Shown here piece after piece: positions 3,929 to 5,448 of a stretch of 5,448 nt of DNA. Position numbers and translations under genes: made by a program. How positions within the stretch are numbered: the first letter of the stretch is position 1; every line of letters begins with the position of its first letter. The DNA comes from JAFAVZ01 sp036009105 (GTDB lineage Bacteria > Acidobacteriota > Thermoanaerobaculia > Gp7-AA8). The notes beneath the pieces were generated by a model. That model made no database searches, had not been told where the DNA came from, and saw only the letters and a list, made by a program, of their open reading frames with translations. The stretch covers positions 1-5,448 of the forward strand of contig DASYMJ010000204.1 in the NCBI GenBank assembly GCA_036009105.1, given 5' to 3'.

Positions 3929-5301
3929 TTCGCTTCGTGAAACATCCCGCCTTTCCGAACGGCGTCACGCGCGACGACCTCATCGCCTGGTTCCGGGAGG
4001 GCCGCGCGCGCACGCGTGAAGTCTTCACCATCCCCAGGGCGGATATGTACTACGAGCGGCCGATCGCGCTGCGCAATCCGATCGTTTTTTACGAAGGGCA
4101 CCTGCCGGCGTTCTCGATCAATACGCTGATGAAGCTGGGCCTCGAGCGCAACGGCATCAACGAAGACTATGAGACGCTGTTCGCGCGGGGCATCGATCCG
4201 GAGGACGAGGCGGGGGTGAAGGATCCGGCATCGCTCTGGCCCACGCGCGACGCGGTGCAGGCGTACGGCGCGGAGGCGGATGCGATCCTGGAGCGCGCGC
4301 TGTGCGACGGCCCCATCGAGGATGACGCGGTGCCGCAGCTGCGCGGGGCCGAGGCGGCGTTCGCGATCCTGGAGCACGAGCAGATGCATCAGGAGACGCT
4401 GCTCTACATGTTCCACAACATGGGGCATGAGGCGAAAGTGGCCAGAGCGCCGCTGATGCGCCCCTCACCTCCAGCCCCTCTCCCCGCACGGCGGGAAGAG
4501 GGTGGCCGAAGGCCCGGTGAGGGGCGCGTCAACATCCCCGCCGGCGTCGTCACCCTCGGCGCCGAGCGCGAGGCCATCGGCTTTGCGTGGGACAACGAGC
4601 TGCCCTCGCTGCGCGCCGAGGTGCCGGAGTTCTCCATCGATACGCACAGCGTCACGAATCGCGACTTCATGCAGTTCGTGGAAGCGGGCGGCTATCGCGA
4701 TGCCTCGCTGTGGAGCGGGAGGAACTGGCAGTGGGTGGCCACGACGGGCGTGCGGCATCCGCACTTCTGGCTCGAGCGCGGCGGCGGGTGGTATTGGCGG
4801 GGGATGTTCGAGCTGATCCCGTTGCCGATGGACTGGCCGGTTTACGTCACGTTCGCCGAGGCGGAGGCGTATGCGCGGTGGAAAGGGAGGCGGGTGCCGA
4901 GCGAGGCGGAGTATCACCGCGCGGCGTACGGAACGCCCTCCGGCGAAGAGCGCATCCAGCCGTGGGGGAACGAGCTGCCGGACCCCGCGCGCGGCAACTT
5001 CGGCTTCGCGAACTGGGATCCGGTGCCGGTGGGCTCGTATCCGGCCGGCGCGAGCGCGTGGGGCGTGCACGACCTGGCCGGCAACGGCTGGGAGTGGACC
5101 TCCAGCATCTTCGACGGCTTCCCCGGTTTCCAGCCGACGCCGTCCTATCCCGTCTACTCCAGCGACTTTTTTGACGGCGAGCATTACGTCCTGAAGGGCG
5201 CCTCCCCTGCCACCGCCCCCGAGCTGATCCGCCGCTCGTTCCGCAACTGGTTCCGGCCGACGTATCCCTACGTCTACGCGACGTTCCGCCTCGTGCGTTG
5301 A
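3913..5301 (+). CDS. EgtB-family non-heme iron enzyme (SUMF1/FGE-type C-terminus)
   Basis: The 462-residue protein has the two-domain build of ergothioneine-type sulfoxide synthases. The N-terminal DinB-like helical domain carries three likely iron ligands: His63 in FYEGHLPAF, and His155 and His159 in LEHEQMHQETLLYM. The C-terminal domain (about 207-462) is a formylglycine-generating-enzyme-like fold: IPAGVVTLGAE, FSIDTHSVTNRDFMQFVEAGG, RWKGRRVPSEAEYHRAAYG, WGVHDLAGNGWEWTSS, and the end SFRNWFRPTYPYVYATFRLVR. EgtB enzymes join a thiol to trimethylhistidine using O2; the homologous SenA does so with a selenosugar. Which one this is cannot be decided here. No EgtD, SenB or SenC is in the window. 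Residues about 182-205 come from a palindromic DNA repeat. The GTG at 3913 overlaps the preceding gene by 16 nt; GTG 3937 is the alternative start, and neither has a good ribosome binding site. Confidence 0.82.
   Translation: MVGVIIRFVKHPAFPNGVTRDDLIAWFREGRARTREVFTIPRADMYYERPIALRNPIVFYEGHLPAFSINTLMKLGLERNGINEDYETLFARGIDPEDEAGVKDPASLWPTRDAVQAYGAEADAILERALCDGPIEDDAVPQLRGAEAAFAILEHEQMHQETLLYMFHNMGHEAKVARAPLMRPSPPAPLPARREEGGRRPGEGRVNIPAGVVTLGAEREAIGFAWDNELPSLRAEVPEFSIDTHSVTNRDFMQFVEAGGYRDASLWSGRNWQWVATTGVRHPHFWLERGGGWYWRGMFELIPLPMDWPVYVTFAEAEAYARWKGRRVPSEAEYHRAAYGTPSGEERIQPWGNELPDPARGNFGFANWDPVPVGSYPAGASAWGVHDLAGNGWEWTSSIFDGFPGFQPTPSYPVYSSDFFDGEHYVLKGASPATAPELIRRSFRNWFRPTYPYVYATFRLVR
4458..4527 (+). 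repeat. GC-rich palindromic repeat inserted in the EgtB-like reading frame
   Basis: GCGCCCCTCACC (4458-4469) and GGTGAGGGGCGC (4516-4527) are a perfect 12-bp inverted repeat. Inside it, CCCTCTCCCCGC (4476-4487) pairs with GCGGGAAGAGGG (4491-4502) with one mismatch around a three-base loop, and GGCCGAAGGCC (4504-4514) forms a further small hairpin. This 'CCCCTCACC...CCCTCTCCCC...GGTGAGGGG' form is typical of dispersed palindromic (REP-like) repeats in high-GC bacteria, normally between genes. Here it is translated as a Pro/Arg/Glu/Gly-rich linker, RPSPPAPLPARREEGGRRPG, between the two enzyme domains without breaking the frame. Confidence 0.75.
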
Positions 5302-5313
5302 GCGGGTGCGCGT

Positions 5314-5335
5314 CATGCACGCATCCACGTGCATG
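5314..5335 (+). repeat. Perfect inverted repeat over the start of the superoxide dismutase gene
   Basis: CATGCACG (5314-5321) and CGTGCATG (5328-5335) form a perfect 8-bp stem with a six-base loop, CATCCA. Each arm contains an ATG in the dismutase frame (5315 and 5333). It could be an operator or an mRNA hairpin that sequesters the start codon; chance cannot be excluded. Confidence 0.5.
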
Positions 5336-5448
5336 GAAACGAAAGTCTACCAAGCGAAGTCGTTCAACCTTTCGGACCTGCAAGGGATCTCCAATAAGAC
5401 GCTGGAGATGCACTTCAAGCTCTACGAGGGGTACGTCCAGAACACGAA
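5333..5448 (+). CDS. Probable Fe/Mn superoxide dismutase, N-terminal start (3' partial)
   Basis: Only the first 38 codons are present. They read METKVYQAKSFNL, then LQGISNKTLEMHFKLYEGYV and QNT. The pattern G-x-S-x-K-T-L-E-M-H-F-x-L-Y-x-G-Y-V-x-N-T-N resembles the first helical hairpin of Fe/Mn superoxide dismutases (canonical form M-E-x-H-H-x-K-H-H-x-x-Y-V-x-N-L-N), including a divergent bacterial group with H-F-x-L-Y-x-G-Y-V. The histidine in EMHF (His27) would be the first metal ligand. The enzyme would convert superoxide to hydrogen peroxide and oxygen. An in-frame ATG at 5315 would add six residues; neither start has a clear Shine-Dalgarno site. The gene follows the EgtB-like gene by only 13-31 bases, so joint transcription is likely. 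The metal-binding C-terminus is not visible, so the assignment is tentative. Confidence 0.62.
   Translation, partial: METKVYQAKSFNLSDLQGISNKTLEMHFKLYEGYVQNT

Overview
The window is GC-rich (roughly two thirds G+C by eye), densely coding, and every gene I support lies on the + strand. The gene mix (a DUF6232-type protein, a DedA-rhodanese fusion, an EgtB-family enzyme with a FYEGHLPAF motif) and the AT-rich 'AATTGAAAATTG' palindrome fit an environmental Acidobacteriota-like or other high-GC Gram-negative soil bacterium. That placement is inference from recalled relatives, not a measured assignment.

Layout. Positions 1-139 hold the 3' end of an IS630-family transposase. Directly after it comes the C-terminal part of a DUF6232-like membrane protein (to 416) that has lost its N-terminus, apparently through the IS insertion. 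A DedA/VTT membrane protein fused to a rhodanese domain follows (458-1393). It carries an in-frame UGA at 1265-1267, inside the rhodanese active-site loop, where I recall relatives having cysteine. Reading continues in the same frame through the rest of the rhodanese domain and ends in an ATGA overlap with the next gene, a class I SAM-dependent methyltransferase (1390-2211). An AT-rich inverted-repeat element (2205-2303) overlaps the methyltransferase stop and separates it from a tight second group: a nucleotidyltransferase-fold protein (2342-3166), a metallophosphoesterase (3167-3928) whose ATG abuts the previous stop, and an EgtB-family non-heme iron enzyme (3913-5301). The EgtB-like gene carries an in-frame GC-rich palindromic repeat in its interdomain linker. 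The window ends in the start of a probable Fe/Mn superoxide dismutase, whose start codon lies in a perfect 8-bp inverted repeat.

How the genes may work together. The DedA-rhodanese and methyltransferase genes look translationally coupled. The nucleotidyltransferase, phosphoesterase and EgtB-like genes look like one transcription unit. The EgtB-like enzyme, the rhodanese and the superoxide dismutase share a loose theme of sulfur (or selenium) and oxidative-stress chemistry, but the sequence does not prove a joint pathway. The main novelty is the candidate selenocysteine codon at 1265-1267. Three things support it: same-frame homology on both sides, a SECIS-like hairpin with a G in its loop about 21 nt downstream, and coupling of the next gene to the extended reading frame. 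A plain nonsense mutation or sequencing error remains possible.
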